The notes below the pieces were generated by a model. It searched no databases. It was given only the letters and a program-made list of their open reading frames with translations, and was not told where the DNA came from. Below, one piece after another: positions 46,601 to 53,094 of a DNA stretch of 54,640 nucleotides. The translations under genes were made by a program, and so were the position numbers. This DNA comes from Lachnoclostridium sp. An118. Its GTDB lineage: Bacteria; Bacillota; Clostridia; Lachnospirales; Lachnospiraceae. The first letter of the stretch is position 1, and each line of letters opens with the position of its first letter. The DNA is taken from NCBI RefSeq assembly GCF_002160985.1, contig NZ_NFLQ01000021.1:1-54640 (forward strand), given 5' to 3'.

Positions 46601-47209
46601 TGCAAAGGCCTGTCTCTTTTTCTCCCAAGGTGCCCCTGCAATCTCTTCAAATTTCTCTTTGAACTCTTCAAATCTGCCTTCGTTGTCCAGCTGACGTTCA
46701 AATTCTGCAAGATATGGAATAGATCCGCAATATCCCTGCATTTCATTGAATACCTTCATGAATACTTCTACGATAGCTTCTTTCCCTGATCCAACCTTTG
46801 CAGATCCTTTGGAATCAATATTAAAGAGCATGACATCAGAAGAAATGGTTCCGGAATTGGTCATCTTGGCAATCAGCATCGGATCATCGATTTTCTTTCC
46901 GTCTGTAAAGTACTCGATGGCTCTCTTTCCTTCTACCACACTGTTTTTTAACAGATAAGAAAGAATCTTTAAGAAGTGAGATTTACCACTTCCAAAGAAA
47001 CCGGAGATCCAGACACCCATCTTGTCCGTATTGTTATTGATCCCCTTTTCATAGTTATCGAAAAAATCACGGAAATGTTTTAACAGTTCTTTTGTTACTA
47101 CATATTCGTCCAATTCCTGATATACATTTTCTTCATCAGACTGACCTACTTTGATTACGCCCTTAATATCACGGTCAATCTGTTTCTCAAACATCTCTTT
47201 AATCTGCAT
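43604..47209 (-). CDS. brxC: BREX P-loop protein BrxC
   Basis: This large ATPase is required in all type I BREX systems. Walker A is GFFGSGKS (70-77), and 'HHVIFLVDEIGQYI' (about 255) acts as Walker B. A long helical remainder includes a Pro-rich linker 'PVQPAPPVTPPTGG' near 1135 and a basic C-terminal tail. The 1201-aa length is normal. It is the fourth gene of the operon, 17 bp after brxB. Confidence 0.95.
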   Translation of the reverse strand: MQIKEMFEKQIDRDIKGVIKVGQSDEENVYQELDEYVVTKELLKHFRDFFDNYEKGINNNTDKMGVWISGFFGSGKSHFLKILSYLLKNSVVEGKRAIEYFTDGKKIDDPMLIAKMTNSGTISSDVMLFNIDSKGSAKVGSGKEAIVEVFMKVFNEMQGYCGSIPYLAEFERQLDNEGRFEEFKEKFEEIAGAPWEKKRQAFAVIQDKIVKTIVAMDFMSEEAARNWCKNAKGSYDLSIEKFVSLVKEYCEKKGPNHHVIFLVDEIGQYIADDTQLMLNLQTIVEDLGIACRGKAWVIVTSQEDIDSITKTKGNDFSKIQGRFDTRLSLSASNVDEVIRKRILEKNEIAESALKLLYEQKESIIKNLITFTADTADKKLYTDKTDFADCYPFIPYQFNLLGQVLTAVRIHGASGKHLSDQSRSMLALFQESAIRLKDSQEGVLVPFSYFYDPLHKFIDHQHSQVITDAEDNSRLDEFDVELLKVLFMIKYVKEIKANVDNLTTLMISNIDDDRIEIRGKIEESLKKLIRETLVQKNGEIYIFLTNEEQEINNAINNESVEMGEIIGEASTVIFEEIFTDKKYRYSSRYLFPFNQKVDDRYFKGNQSNDIGVSIITPYGEDYPDSALRMLSAQEHSVIVKLPNDSTFLDEITDSIKIYKFLNKNASGARGSFDSIRRAKEDERIEKKDRIRIFIEDALKHADIYVNGDKANISAKEPASRINEALSKLVAMQYNKLTYMETAPELSDIAAVFNGNDGQLSFLGTSDTTPNKLALEEVIQVICLNNARHMKTSLKSLQDKFGAAPYGFDSKDVQWLVAMLFKMGRVSLTYNSQSLSMLSNTKDELVRYLTKREFVEKLLIDIRERATDGQIRSVKEVLKDYFGFSVSSDDDDTIIRNFKNKAQDKLETFGEIMIEYRVNPKLPCKSLMEQAKKNLEELLAIKEPVEFFKTVDKKRDDLLDDADDTAPVFDFFKGGQKKIFEKALEQIQMFENSKIYVRDQEVIDNVAQMEAIVTAKNPFGQIQKLPDMSVKFVQQYGALLEKEAEEMRPIVDDDLEKVLHTLDEKEFVSVFRDKFVNAFAELKQKLDTSHEIAAVKNIRLESDTLKLRCMDEITEYEEAHRPKPVQPAPPVTPPTGGGHTEPPKPVTTPVQPKPKKRKNVSISNVAGARTYSIENEQDIDKFLAEMKRKLLQELEENTIITLS

Positions 47210-47226
47210 TTTTCTTCTCCTTTGTT

Positions 47227-47814
47227 TTACCCAAGCCGGAATGCCCGGTAATAATTTCTGGAATCCATCGTTCCAAATAATTTCAGATCCTGTCCGCTGT
47301 ATTCTCCAGGATAAAACATCACAACCGGCACACTGTCCAGTACCTGATGTAAATTGTTCAAAATATTATGGCTTGCAATGATTGGATGGCATTTTCCAAC
47401 TCCTGTCAGAAAGATCACGCTGTCTGTCAGATCTTCCTGTAAAATCTTTGAGATAATCAGGTTCAGTTCGTTCGTTTCATCCAGTCCTAATGTCTCTACC
47501 AGACTGTCAGCCATATCAAAAAAGCCATTATCTTTTTCCAGATCAAAGAAGGCTTCCAGATATCCTTCTTCCTCTAATACCTGAATCATCGTATGAAATA
47601 GGTCAAATTCTATGATTTTAAAGTCTTTATTGCCGTTATTGATTCGGTCTTTTAAATATGCGATATGATTCCGCACTTCTAGTTCTGCTCTCGGATCATA
47701 ATCAAACACATAATATCCGACTTCATTTCCAAGTCCTTTATTTTCACAGAAAGACTTTTCAGAAATTTTATCTTCAATCTGGTTCAGTCTTTCTTCCAAA
47801 CTTAATCTCGCCAT
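47227..47814 (-). CDS. brxB: BrxB (DUF1788)
   Basis: This 195-aa protein of the DUF1788 family is a core type I BREX component of unknown biochemical role. Recognisable parts are 'YYVFDYDPRAELEVRNHIAYL' and 'LTGVGKCHPIIASHNILNNLH', and the C-terminal 'VMFYPGEYSGQDLKLFG'. It starts two bp after brxA and is followed by brxC. Its length is typical. Confidence 0.93.
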   Translation of the reverse strand: MARLSLEERLNQIEDKISEKSFCENKGLGNEVGYYVFDYDPRAELEVRNHIAYLKDRINNGNKDFKIIEFDLFHTMIQVLEEEGYLEAFFDLEKDNGFFDMADSLVETLGLDETNELNLIISKILQEDLTDSVIFLTGVGKCHPIIASHNILNNLHQVLDSVPVVMFYPGEYSGQDLKLFGTMDSRNYYRAFRLG

Positions 47815-47816
47815 CC

Positions 47817-48407
47817 TTAGACTCCCTTCACTGCCTTTAAGTATTCTCCAAGCCCATTTGCAGTCAGTAATTCTTCTATACGGTAATCAATATGAATTGG
47901 CTTGATTGTCCTAGGTTTTGCACTGCTTTCCAGTAACCCTGCCTCAAACATCATTCTGGTAAAACACTGTTTCAGCTTCCGTACTGCAGTATCTGTCCAG
48001 CCGGCAACCACATCACTCTGCATTGCCTTATCTGCAAAAAAGACATTCAGATCCCGGTCTGTGATCTCTTTTTCGCCTAACCGGATCTTCTCGTCGTATA
48101 CTTCATGTAAAAACTCAAAAAATAATCTGCTGTCCATCAGAATTGCAATCAGATTCAGAATCTTTGCGGTTTCTACATCACAAGTAATAAATGTCTGCAA
48201 TACTGCCTCCGATAAGGCAGATACCCTTCGGTATGTTCCATTCAACACCTCATAGGCACGATATTCTGCTTTCACTTGATAGATATTTTCCTCCCAGGCA
48301 ATCTTTCGGATGTCTGTCTTGCTAAGTCCTTCCAGAATATAACCTGCTGTTTTTCTGGACTCTTGTAGCCAAAATAATTTTGAAGTAAGTCCTGCACTAT
48401 ATTCCAT
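47817..48407 (-). CDS. brxA: BrxA (DUF1819)
   Basis: This 196-aa DUF1819 protein is a NusB-like, DNA-binding BREX component. Key stretches are 'LVTSKLFWLQESRKTAGYIL'-type N-terminal helices and the C-terminal 'IDYRIEELLTANGLGEYLKAVKG'. Its ATG at 48407 shares one base with the stop of the HTH gene (TAATG), so the two are translated together. Confidence 0.93.
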   Translation of the reverse strand: MEYSAGLTSKLFWLQESRKTAGYILEGLSKTDIRKIAWEENIYQVKAEYRAYEVLNGTYRRVSALSEAVLQTFITCDVETAKILNLIAILMDSRLFFEFLHEVYDEKIRLGEKEITDRDLNVFFADKAMQSDVVAGWTDTAVRKLKQCFTRMMFEAGLLESSAKPRTIKPIHIDYRIEELLTANGLGEYLKAVKGV

Positions 48408-48628
48408 TACTGTCCACCATCCTTTGATTCTCTTTCATAATGGACAATATCTCCGAAATCACAATCCAGTTCCGCACAAATTTTTTCCAGAACTTTTAAA
48501 GATACAAATTCCCCATTTGCCATCTTAGCAACTGTACTACTACTGATCGCAATACGGTTTATCAAATCAATTTTTTTCATATTTTTGTCAATCAACAACT
48601 TCCATAATCCATTGTATGAAACTGCCAT
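48407..48628 (-). CDS. small XRE/HTH_26-type regulator of the BREX operon
   Basis: This 73-aa single-domain helix-turn-helix protein has 'MKKIDLINRIAISSSTVAKMANGEFVSLKVLEKICAEL' as its core (about 17-54), ending 'CDFGDIVHY', as in the YozG-like group. It heads the BREX operon and overlaps brxA by one base, so it probably autoregulates the operon. It is not the larger WYL-domain BrxR found in some BREX loci. A perfect 15-bp-arm palindrome lies just upstream of its promoter. Confidence 0.88.
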   Translation of the reverse strand: MAVSYNGLWKLLIDKNMKKIDLINRIAISSSTVAKMANGEFVSLKVLEKICAELDCDFGDIVHYERESKDGGQ

Positions 48629-48713
48629 ATTTTTTACCTCTTCAATATAGTATTTCTAAATTTCCTATTATTTGGTCGTGAACTTCTGCTTTTTAATTCT
48701 TCCAATCTAAATA

Positions 48714-48743
48714 ATCATATCATACACTTTCGTTACATTACAA
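48714..48743 (-). promoter_or_regulatory. candidate promoter of the BREX operon
   Basis: On the minus strand TTGTAA (48743-48738) and TATGAT (48719-48714) are 18 bp apart, about 85 bp upstream of the HTH start. No better pair is seen nearer the gene. Confidence 0.5.
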
Positions 48744-48752
48744 TACTAGTGC

Positions 48753-48786
48753 AAACAAAAAATTTGATTTCTCAAATTTTTTGTTT
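48753..48786. repeat. 15-bp-arm perfect palindrome upstream of BREX promoter
   Basis: AAACAAAAAATTTGA (48753-48767) and its exact complement (48772-48786) are separated by TTTC. It sits ten bp upstream of the candidate -35 box. It could be the operator of the small HTH protein or an AT-rich terminator. Confidence 0.7.
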
Positions 48787-48852
48787 AAAATATCAGATTG
48801 TATTTTTTTATCTGCTAATGCATAATTACAAGATGGCTAAGTATCGTTATAC

Positions 48853-48892
48853 AAAAAAAGCAGGAGATGCAGCTTATGTAACATCTCCTGCC
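48853..48892 (-). terminator. terminator of the small-gene pair
   Basis: GCAGGAGATG and CATCTCCTGC (48860-48869 and 48882-48891) form a ten-base stem, with seven T following on the minus strand. It lies seven bp after the stop of the 41-aa gene and separates it from the BREX operon. Confidence 0.9.
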
Positions 48893-48898
48893 AATTAA

Positions 48899-49024
48899 TT
48901 AGTGGCATTTATTTTTATGATTATTTAATGTCTTGCCAGCTGCAGATTTAGCACTCTTTGAAGAATTCTTACTTGCAAGAGTTTTTCCTGCTTTGCCGAC
49001 TTTTCCACCGTGGTGAACTGCCAT
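48899..49024 (-). CDS. 41-aa basic protein, unknown
   Basis: This tiny gene has a near-perfect ribosome site (AAGGAGGTG) before ATG 49024. The product is Lys/Ser/Ala/Gly-rich with 'MAVHHGGKVGKAGKTLASKN', then an 'SKSAKSAAGKTLNNH' repeat-like stretch and a final Cys-His. 'GKTLASK' and 'GKTLNNH' look like an internal duplication. No membrane helix is present. It is not recognised; it is followed by a strong terminator and preceded by another tiny gene. A nucleic-acid-binding or phage-related role is only a guess. Confidence 0.72.
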   Translation of the reverse strand: MAVHHGGKVGKAGKTLASKNSSKSAKSAAGKTLNNHKNKCH

Positions 49025-49097
49025 TTTTTCACCTCCTTAAAATGTGTGGAAATGAATCGCTCTCCCCATTTCCGGAACCGATTATTGCTTAGTTGCT

Positions 49098-49217
49098 CTA
49101 TTTAATTTTAATTTTGAAAACCTTAGCATTCTTAGGATAGATACGTACACCATTACGTGTGATATATCTCACTAAGATATACTTAGATCCGTCTTCATCG
49201 GTATAGATTTTACCCAT
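49098..49217 (-). CDS. 39-aa basic protein, unknown
   Basis: This tiny gene starts at ATG 49217 behind AAAGGGGTG and encodes 39 residues rich in Lys, Ile and Tyr: 'MGKIYTDEDGSKYILVRYIT', then 'RNGVRIYP' and 'KVFKIKIK'. The pattern of alternating hydrophobic and charged residues suggests a small beta-strand fold. It lies 73 bp upstream of the 41-aa gene, and both precede the same terminator. The family is not recognised. Confidence 0.7.
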   Translation of the reverse strand: MGKIYTDEDGSKYILVRYITRNGVRIYPKNAKVFKIKIK

Positions 49218-49244
49218 GAAATCATCACCCCTTTCACTTTAATA

Positions 49245-49354
49245 TTGAAAAAAGTGAAATTCATGGTATACTAAAAGTGTCTAGGTTTTAGTGAGCAATT
49301 ATGAATTTCACTATTTCCATTAAAAGCTTATGGGTACAACCATAAGCTTTTTGT
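49245..49354 (+). ncRNA. candidate small RNA with its own promoter and terminator
   Basis: On the plus strand TTGAAA (49245-49250) and TATACT (49267-49272) are 16 bp apart. About 50-70 bp further a perfect hairpin AAAAGCTTATGG/CCATAAGCTTTT (49322-49333 and 49340-49351) is followed by TG after five T. A transcript of about 75 nt would result, with no reading frame. A 12-bp inverted repeat AGTGAAATTCAT/ATGAATTTCACT (49253-49264 and 49301-49312) overlaps the promoter. This is inferred from sequence only. Confidence 0.4.
49322..49352. terminator. perfect hairpin terminator, both strands
   Basis: Twelve-base arms AAAAGCTTATGG and CCATAAGCTTTT surround a six-base loop. It lies 26 bp after the stop of the 125-aa gene and may also end the candidate plus-strand RNA. 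Confidence 0.75.
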
Positions 49355-49377
49355 ATATCAACACAAGAGTGCTAATA

Positions 49378-49755
49378 TCACTTAGATTGTGATTGAGTTG
49401 CTGTATTCAAATCAAAAATTATTGCTTCTTCTGATGAAATGTAATCCCCCTCAGCTTTATAAACATTCCCAGAAAGTTCCCAATTCATCATTGTAGCTAT
49501 CGTTTTCAGCAGTTCTTTATTGTTCCAACGCACAGAAATTATTTTTTTTTCGGAGTAGAACGGAATTGCACCGTCATCGTCCTTTTTTGCTTTCTGTATT
49601 GCGATTCGTTTCCCTTCTTCATCGATCATAAAGATAACATACTCTGGTTTTCCCATTCGTATAATTGCAGCTTTACTGAATGCAATTCCATTGTCTGTTA
49701 TTGACACAGAAGAAGTTCCGACTGCCATATTGTATTGTTTGAATCCTTCTAACAT
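49378..49755 (-). CDS. 125-aa uncharacterised protein
   Basis: The best start is ATG 49755 after AGAAAGGAGATGG; an earlier in-frame ATG adds 18 residues without a ribosome site. The protein reads 'MLEGFKQYNMAVGTSSVSIT', with a small beta-rich N-half ('YVIFMIDEEGKRIAIQKAKKDDDG') and a helical C-half with 'ELLKTIATMMNWEL'. Such small proteins occur in mobile elements of clostridia, but I cannot assign a function. It is the outermost gene of the element before attR. Confidence 0.75.
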   Translation of the reverse strand: MLEGFKQYNMAVGTSSVSITDNGIAFSKAAIIRMGKPEYVIFMIDEEGKRIAIQKAKKDDDGAIPFYSEKKIISVRWNNKELLKTIATMMNWELSGNVYKAEGDYISSEEAIIFDLNTATQSQSK

Positions 49756-49809
49756 CGAACCATCTCCTTTCTCACTTGTTATAATATCAAAACATTTTAT
49801 TTTTGTCAA

Positions 49810-50275
49810 ACATTATCGTTTATTCTTTTCTCTTTATTCGTTTCTTTATCGTTCCGAACTCGTTTTTATTTTTAAGCATTTCAAAAAAACTCCTATTTTA
49901 AAGGATTGTTGACACCATAAATATTTCTACTTTAATTTTAAAAATCAAAAAAACAAGTGTTCCGATATCATAAAAATAATATCTCAAATTATCATCTTAG
50001 GAAGCAAGATAAACGCAAGAATACACATACATAAATTACTATTTTAGAAATGAAAACTTTTGGTAAATATTTTGATTGAAGAGTTCTTTTATAAACTTTT
50101 GTTTTACAAAACTTATTATAGATTCTCCTCGTTTTACTACACCATTTACTACACCATTTTCGCAAAAAATGACGATTTTTGACGACTCCAGACAAAAAGT
50201 AAGAACCCGCAAAAACCTTGTAAAATAAGGCTTTACGGGCTCTGACGCCACAGGACAAAACCACCCCAAACGAGC
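49810..50275. other. right end of element: arm sites and hairpin, no gene
   Basis: This AT-rich stretch has no supported gene. Two tandem copies of TTACTACACCAT (50134-50145, 50146-50157) match the left-end motif and are likely integrase arm sites. An imperfect stem built from CCCG..AAA..CCTT and AAGG..TTT..CGGG (about 50204-50239) follows, resembling hairpins next to attachment sites of other clostridial elements. The short frames visible are not genes. Confidence 0.55.
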
Positions 50276-50293
50276 CAAGAGGTGAGTGCTAAT
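50276..50293. repeat. attR, 18-bp core
   Basis: This is an exact copy of the attL core. Here only one arm of CIRCE is present, because the other arm lies with hsp20 on the left. Confidence 0.88.
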
Positions 50294-50429
50294 CTCTAGA
50301 CTTCCCATCAGCCTTCATACCACACATTCTCACAATTACTCAATACCTCTGAGCATCATCACGCTACATCATCTTAAAAATCACATTCATCCACCGAAAC
50401 CCTTTTGTCCCGCTCACATCTTCTGCATA
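50294..50429. other. chromosomal junction, no gene
   Basis: This is the ancestral upstream sequence of hsp20 before insertion, displaced by 23.6 kb. Nothing recognisable is seen in it. Confidence 0.5.
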
Positions 50430-50944
50430 CTACAATTCTTTCATCTTCAACTTGGCATTGACCGCCAGTGTCTTTTCCACCAGCTGTTCAGTAAACTCCA
50501 GAAAGTAACATCCATCCGCTGACTTGCCTGTGGGGATTCCGGTTTTCCCGGAAATATATACAACTCCATTATCATTTAAATACAGGTCCACCTTTCTAAA
50601 GAAGCAAAGCACTTCCTCTTCCGACAGATGTATCAGTGACGCGCACGACCAGATGCCGTCAAATCGCTATGTTGGCTAATAACTCTGAATATCAGAACAT
50701 ACGACTTCTCCTGAGAACACTTTTCGGATTTCCAGGCAAAGGTTTCTTGACGACTTCAGCTCGATCACCTAATATCTCTGCTGCGGGAAATAACATACAT
50801 CAAGCCCACTGCCACTCCCCACATCAAGTATCCTTACACCCTCTTTTAACAAAGGAATAACCCTTTGATACTGCACCGACAGATTGGCAGAAAGGGTTTC
50901 TTCCGCATAGCACTTTGCATTTTCTTCACAATACTTATCCATAA
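50430..50944 (-). pseudogene. broken SAM-dependent methyltransferase
   Basis: From ATG 50944 the minus strand reads 'LSANLSVQYQRVIPLLKEG' and then the class I SAM motif 'VRILDVGSGSGLDVCYF', but meets a stop after about 50 codons. Further on, without a start, 'RFDGIWSCASLIHLSEEE' and 'LYLNDNGVVYISGKTG' supply the later motifs of the same enzyme. Stops and shifts lie between, and part of the middle seems deleted. Complete versions of such methyltransferases often accompany HNH nucleases, as here. Confidence 0.82.
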
Positions 50945-50946
50945 CC

Positions 50947-51950
50947 TTATACCTTCAGGCTCCAATTCGAAAATCCCATACTCTTGGCCGACTGATACAC
51001 CGGAAAAATAACCTCTTCCAGACGCCCGGAAAACTCTCTTTCAGACAGACCTTTTTGATACAGTCTGTGTCGGATCTCCGGGTTATTCAGATGTTCCCTG
51101 GCACATATTTCAAAAGCTTCATGTATTTCTGGATATTCCCATAGCAATTCATAGGATACATACTCACTTTTGCACAGCACGGGAAAATAGGCGTCCCAGT
51201 CCGGAAGGCTGTTGCTTTTGCTGCTGTTGATGCTTCGGGTGGTAGGAGTCAGATTCCAAAGTTCATCGTGAGCCACATAGGACCAAGGCACAAAATGGTC
51301 AATGGATATATTTTTCGCATTCAACAGGTTTTCTCCATAGATTTCATGTACAGGTCTTATGGAAACGATCATTTTCCAGTACTTTTTTACTTTTTCCAGA
51401 TTGCGCTCTCTTGGCGGATAGAGCTTTTCCACAATCCCCGGAACACTGGGATTTCTTCTCTGAAGATACTGGATCATATTTAATTCCACCCAGCCCTGTA
51501 TGATTTCATAATTCTGTTTAATATAATCCGCCCATTCCTGTTCCACTCCTTTCCCTTCATGGACGCCATGAAGGGCGCCTGCAGACGATACGGAACATTC
51601 TGGGCCAGAGTCCGTTTCAAAACTATGACTTCTTTATCCTCGCAAGTCGCAAGATATTTCAGGATTGCCTCTTTCTTCTCACTGGATTTCATATGACTGA
51701 TCTCACTCAGCCGATGGACCACTCGTTCCAGGGCATCATTTGGTCCCAGATTCAGGCGATATTCTGAAACCATATACCAGGCATCTGCAATCATCTCGTC
51801 GATCAGTTCCTCAAATGTAATTGTATGACACCCCTCTTTTATTTTCCCTGCGATTGCCTGAAACCAGAATAATTTATAGCACTCGCTCTTGTTGTCAAAC
51901 AATCTGGAAAAATGGGCAATGTCCAGTATATCCGAATAGGGTAACTGCAT
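50947..51950 (-). pseudogene. HNH endonuclease, frameshifted with internal deletion
   Basis: Two frames form one protein. The first (51950 to about 51540) starts 'MQLPYSDILDIAHFSRLF' and runs to 'PFMASMKGKEW'. The second (about 51546 to 50947) continues 'EQEWADYIKQNYEIIQGW' and contains the HNH core 'ISIDHFVPWSYVAHDELWNL' plus 'INSSKSNSLPDW'. About 30 residues usually found between 'KGKEW' and this continuation appear missing. A GTG at 51546 might still allow the nuclease half to be made. It is two bp from the broken methyltransferase, so the pair decayed together. Confidence 0.78.
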
Positions 51951-51986
51951 ATTGATCTCCCACGTTTTATCGTTACTTGCATATCC

Positions 51987-52319
51987 TCACAGTTCCGTAT
52001 ACTTTTCTTTATGTCCGTACGCTTTTTCCACCGGATACTTCTCCGCATTCTTCTTTATCTTTTCCTGGATGATCTCATCCATATCCAGCCCACAGGTATC
52101 CGCCATCAGGATACAGTAATTCAACACATCCGCAAGCTCTTCCCTGATCTTGTCTTTTTTCTCCTCACACCTGACATCTTCTGCGCTCCACTGAAAAACT
52201 TCCAACAGCTCTGCTGCCTCCAGACTGATGGAGATCGCCAGATCCTTCGGATTGTGAAATTGCTTCCAGTTCCTCTCGTCTCTGAATTGTAATACCTGCT
52301 CGATCGTTTCCTTTGTCAT
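51987..52319 (-). CDS. MazG-like nucleotide pyrophosphohydrolase
   Basis: This 110-aa all-alpha NTP pyrophosphatase relative hydrolyses abnormal or free nucleoside triphosphates. The metal-binding motifs 'LEAAELLEVFQW' and 'EELADVLNYCILMAD' are intact (E-x-x-E-x12-28-E-x-x-D type). Short MazG proteins of this kind often sit in defence islands. It lies 19 bp after the unknown gene at 52339, in the same direction. Confidence 0.9.
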   Translation of the reverse strand: MTKETIEQVLQFRDERNWKQFHNPKDLAISISLEAAELLEVFQWSAEDVRCEEKKDKIREELADVLNYCILMADTCGLDMDEIIQEKIKKNAEKYPVEKAYGHKEKYTEL

Positions 52320-52338
52320 CTTTAACCCTCGCTAAATC

Positions 52339-52899
52339 CTAATAATAAAATGATGGTGCGCCAGGGAAATCCAATAACTCTCGCCCCTTTTTCCAGTCAT
52401 CAGCCCGACACATCACATCGTCCAGAGTTACACTCGAGTCAGCCCTTGTAGCCAAAACGGCCTCTGCATATCTTTTAAAAGACATTCTCCGGCCTTCATA
52501 ACGACCTCTGCTTTGTGGATAATTGATCTCCTCTTGTAATGTTGTCCAATAGAGGATACATTTCAGGAACCAGATCTGGGGCAGATCTGTTGCCTTGTGC
52601 TGCCAGCCTTCTTCATATACTTCTTCCAACAGTTCCAGCATTTCATGATCATCAAGCGTCCCATTCAGGACATAACTTGCCACAATGACGCACACCACAC
52701 TGTGCCTTAACGCTTTTCCCGAGACCAACAGAAGGTAGTCTCCCGGATTTTTCCCACCCGGATAACAGACTTCGAGATTAGGGAAGACAGAAAATCTTCT
52801 CTGCCGTCCATCCGTGTTATTTGCCCATAAGTATTTCATATATGTTACACCTTCATCAAAACTCATTGATCCAAATCTATTGCCAGATCCCGCTTCCAT
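52339..52899 (-). CDS. 186-aa uncharacterised protein
   Basis: I do not recognise a domain with confidence. The protein is rich in Tyr and Trp with 'NTDGRQRRFSVFPNLEVCYPG', then 'PGDYLLLVSGKALRHSVVCVIVASY', a helical middle and 'RRMSFKRYAEAVLATR'. It has no signal peptide and no clear membrane helix. It is followed 19 bp later by the MazG-like gene, so the two probably work together. It is divergent from the restriction gene at 53095. Confidence 0.7.
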   Translation of the reverse strand: MEAGSGNRFGSMSFDEGVTYMKYLWANNTDGRQRRFSVFPNLEVCYPGGKNPGDYLLLVSGKALRHSVVCVIVASYVLNGTLDDHEMLELLEEVYEEGWQHKATDLPQIWFLKCILYWTTLQEEINYPQSRGRYEGRRMSFKRYAEAVLATRADSSVTLDDVMCRADDWKKGRELLDFPGAPSFYY

Positions 52900-53094
52900 T
52901 CTTCTCTTGTCTCCTTAAAAGTCTGTCATATTTGGTCCAAAGCCTTTATTTTCTATAGGATATCATGTCAACTTTACTTTTTCCAGTACACCAATGTACT
53001 TTTAGCGCTCATTAAAGTATAATCATATATAGGTTTTTTTCTGACGATCCACAGACTCGATATTCATTTCGAGTGACCTTATGGAGGTGACTGT
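52900..53094. promoter_or_regulatory. divergent promoter region of the restriction gene
   Basis: A TATAAT-type -10 is visible on the plus strand near 53017-53022 (AAGTATAATCA); its -35 is weak. A six-base inverted repeat ACTCGA/TCGAGT (53055-53060, 53069-53074) lies 20 bp before the start codon, where a controller or repressor could bind. Confidence 0.45.

Larger units (their letters stand above)
33057..48628 (-). other. type I BREX phage-defence operon
   Basis: The genes lie in the order HTH regulator, brxA, brxB, brxC, pglX, pglZ, [ATPase, nuclease-like], brxL, all on the minus strand, with gaps of 0-28 bp and overlaps that imply one transcript. All six type I core genes are full length. 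BREX methylates host DNA through PglX and blocks phage replication; the extra pair between pglZ and brxL is not core. Confidence 0.93.
26681..50293. mobile_element. BREX-carrying integrative mobilizable element, about 23.6 kb
   Basis: An 18-bp exact direct repeat CAAGAGGTGAGTGCTAAT occurs at 26681-26698 and 50276-50293. Just inside the left copy are integrase, excisionase-like, DnaC-like, RepA_N and MobC genes, and the interior is more AT-rich than the backbone. One unit spans 23,595 bp. The left copy completes the CIRCE operator of hsp20; the right copy keeps only one CIRCE arm. No conjugation machinery or relaxase is visible, so transfer would need a helper. Cargo: a type I BREX operon with extra genes. 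Confidence 0.88.

Noticed and set aside
26681-50293. tRNA gene as the integration site
   Set aside because: No tRNA-like sequence is found at either end; the core matches CIRCE instead.
50039-50308. 89-codon minus-strand frame across attR
   Set aside because: It crosses the attachment core and the hairpin, with no ribosome site or family.
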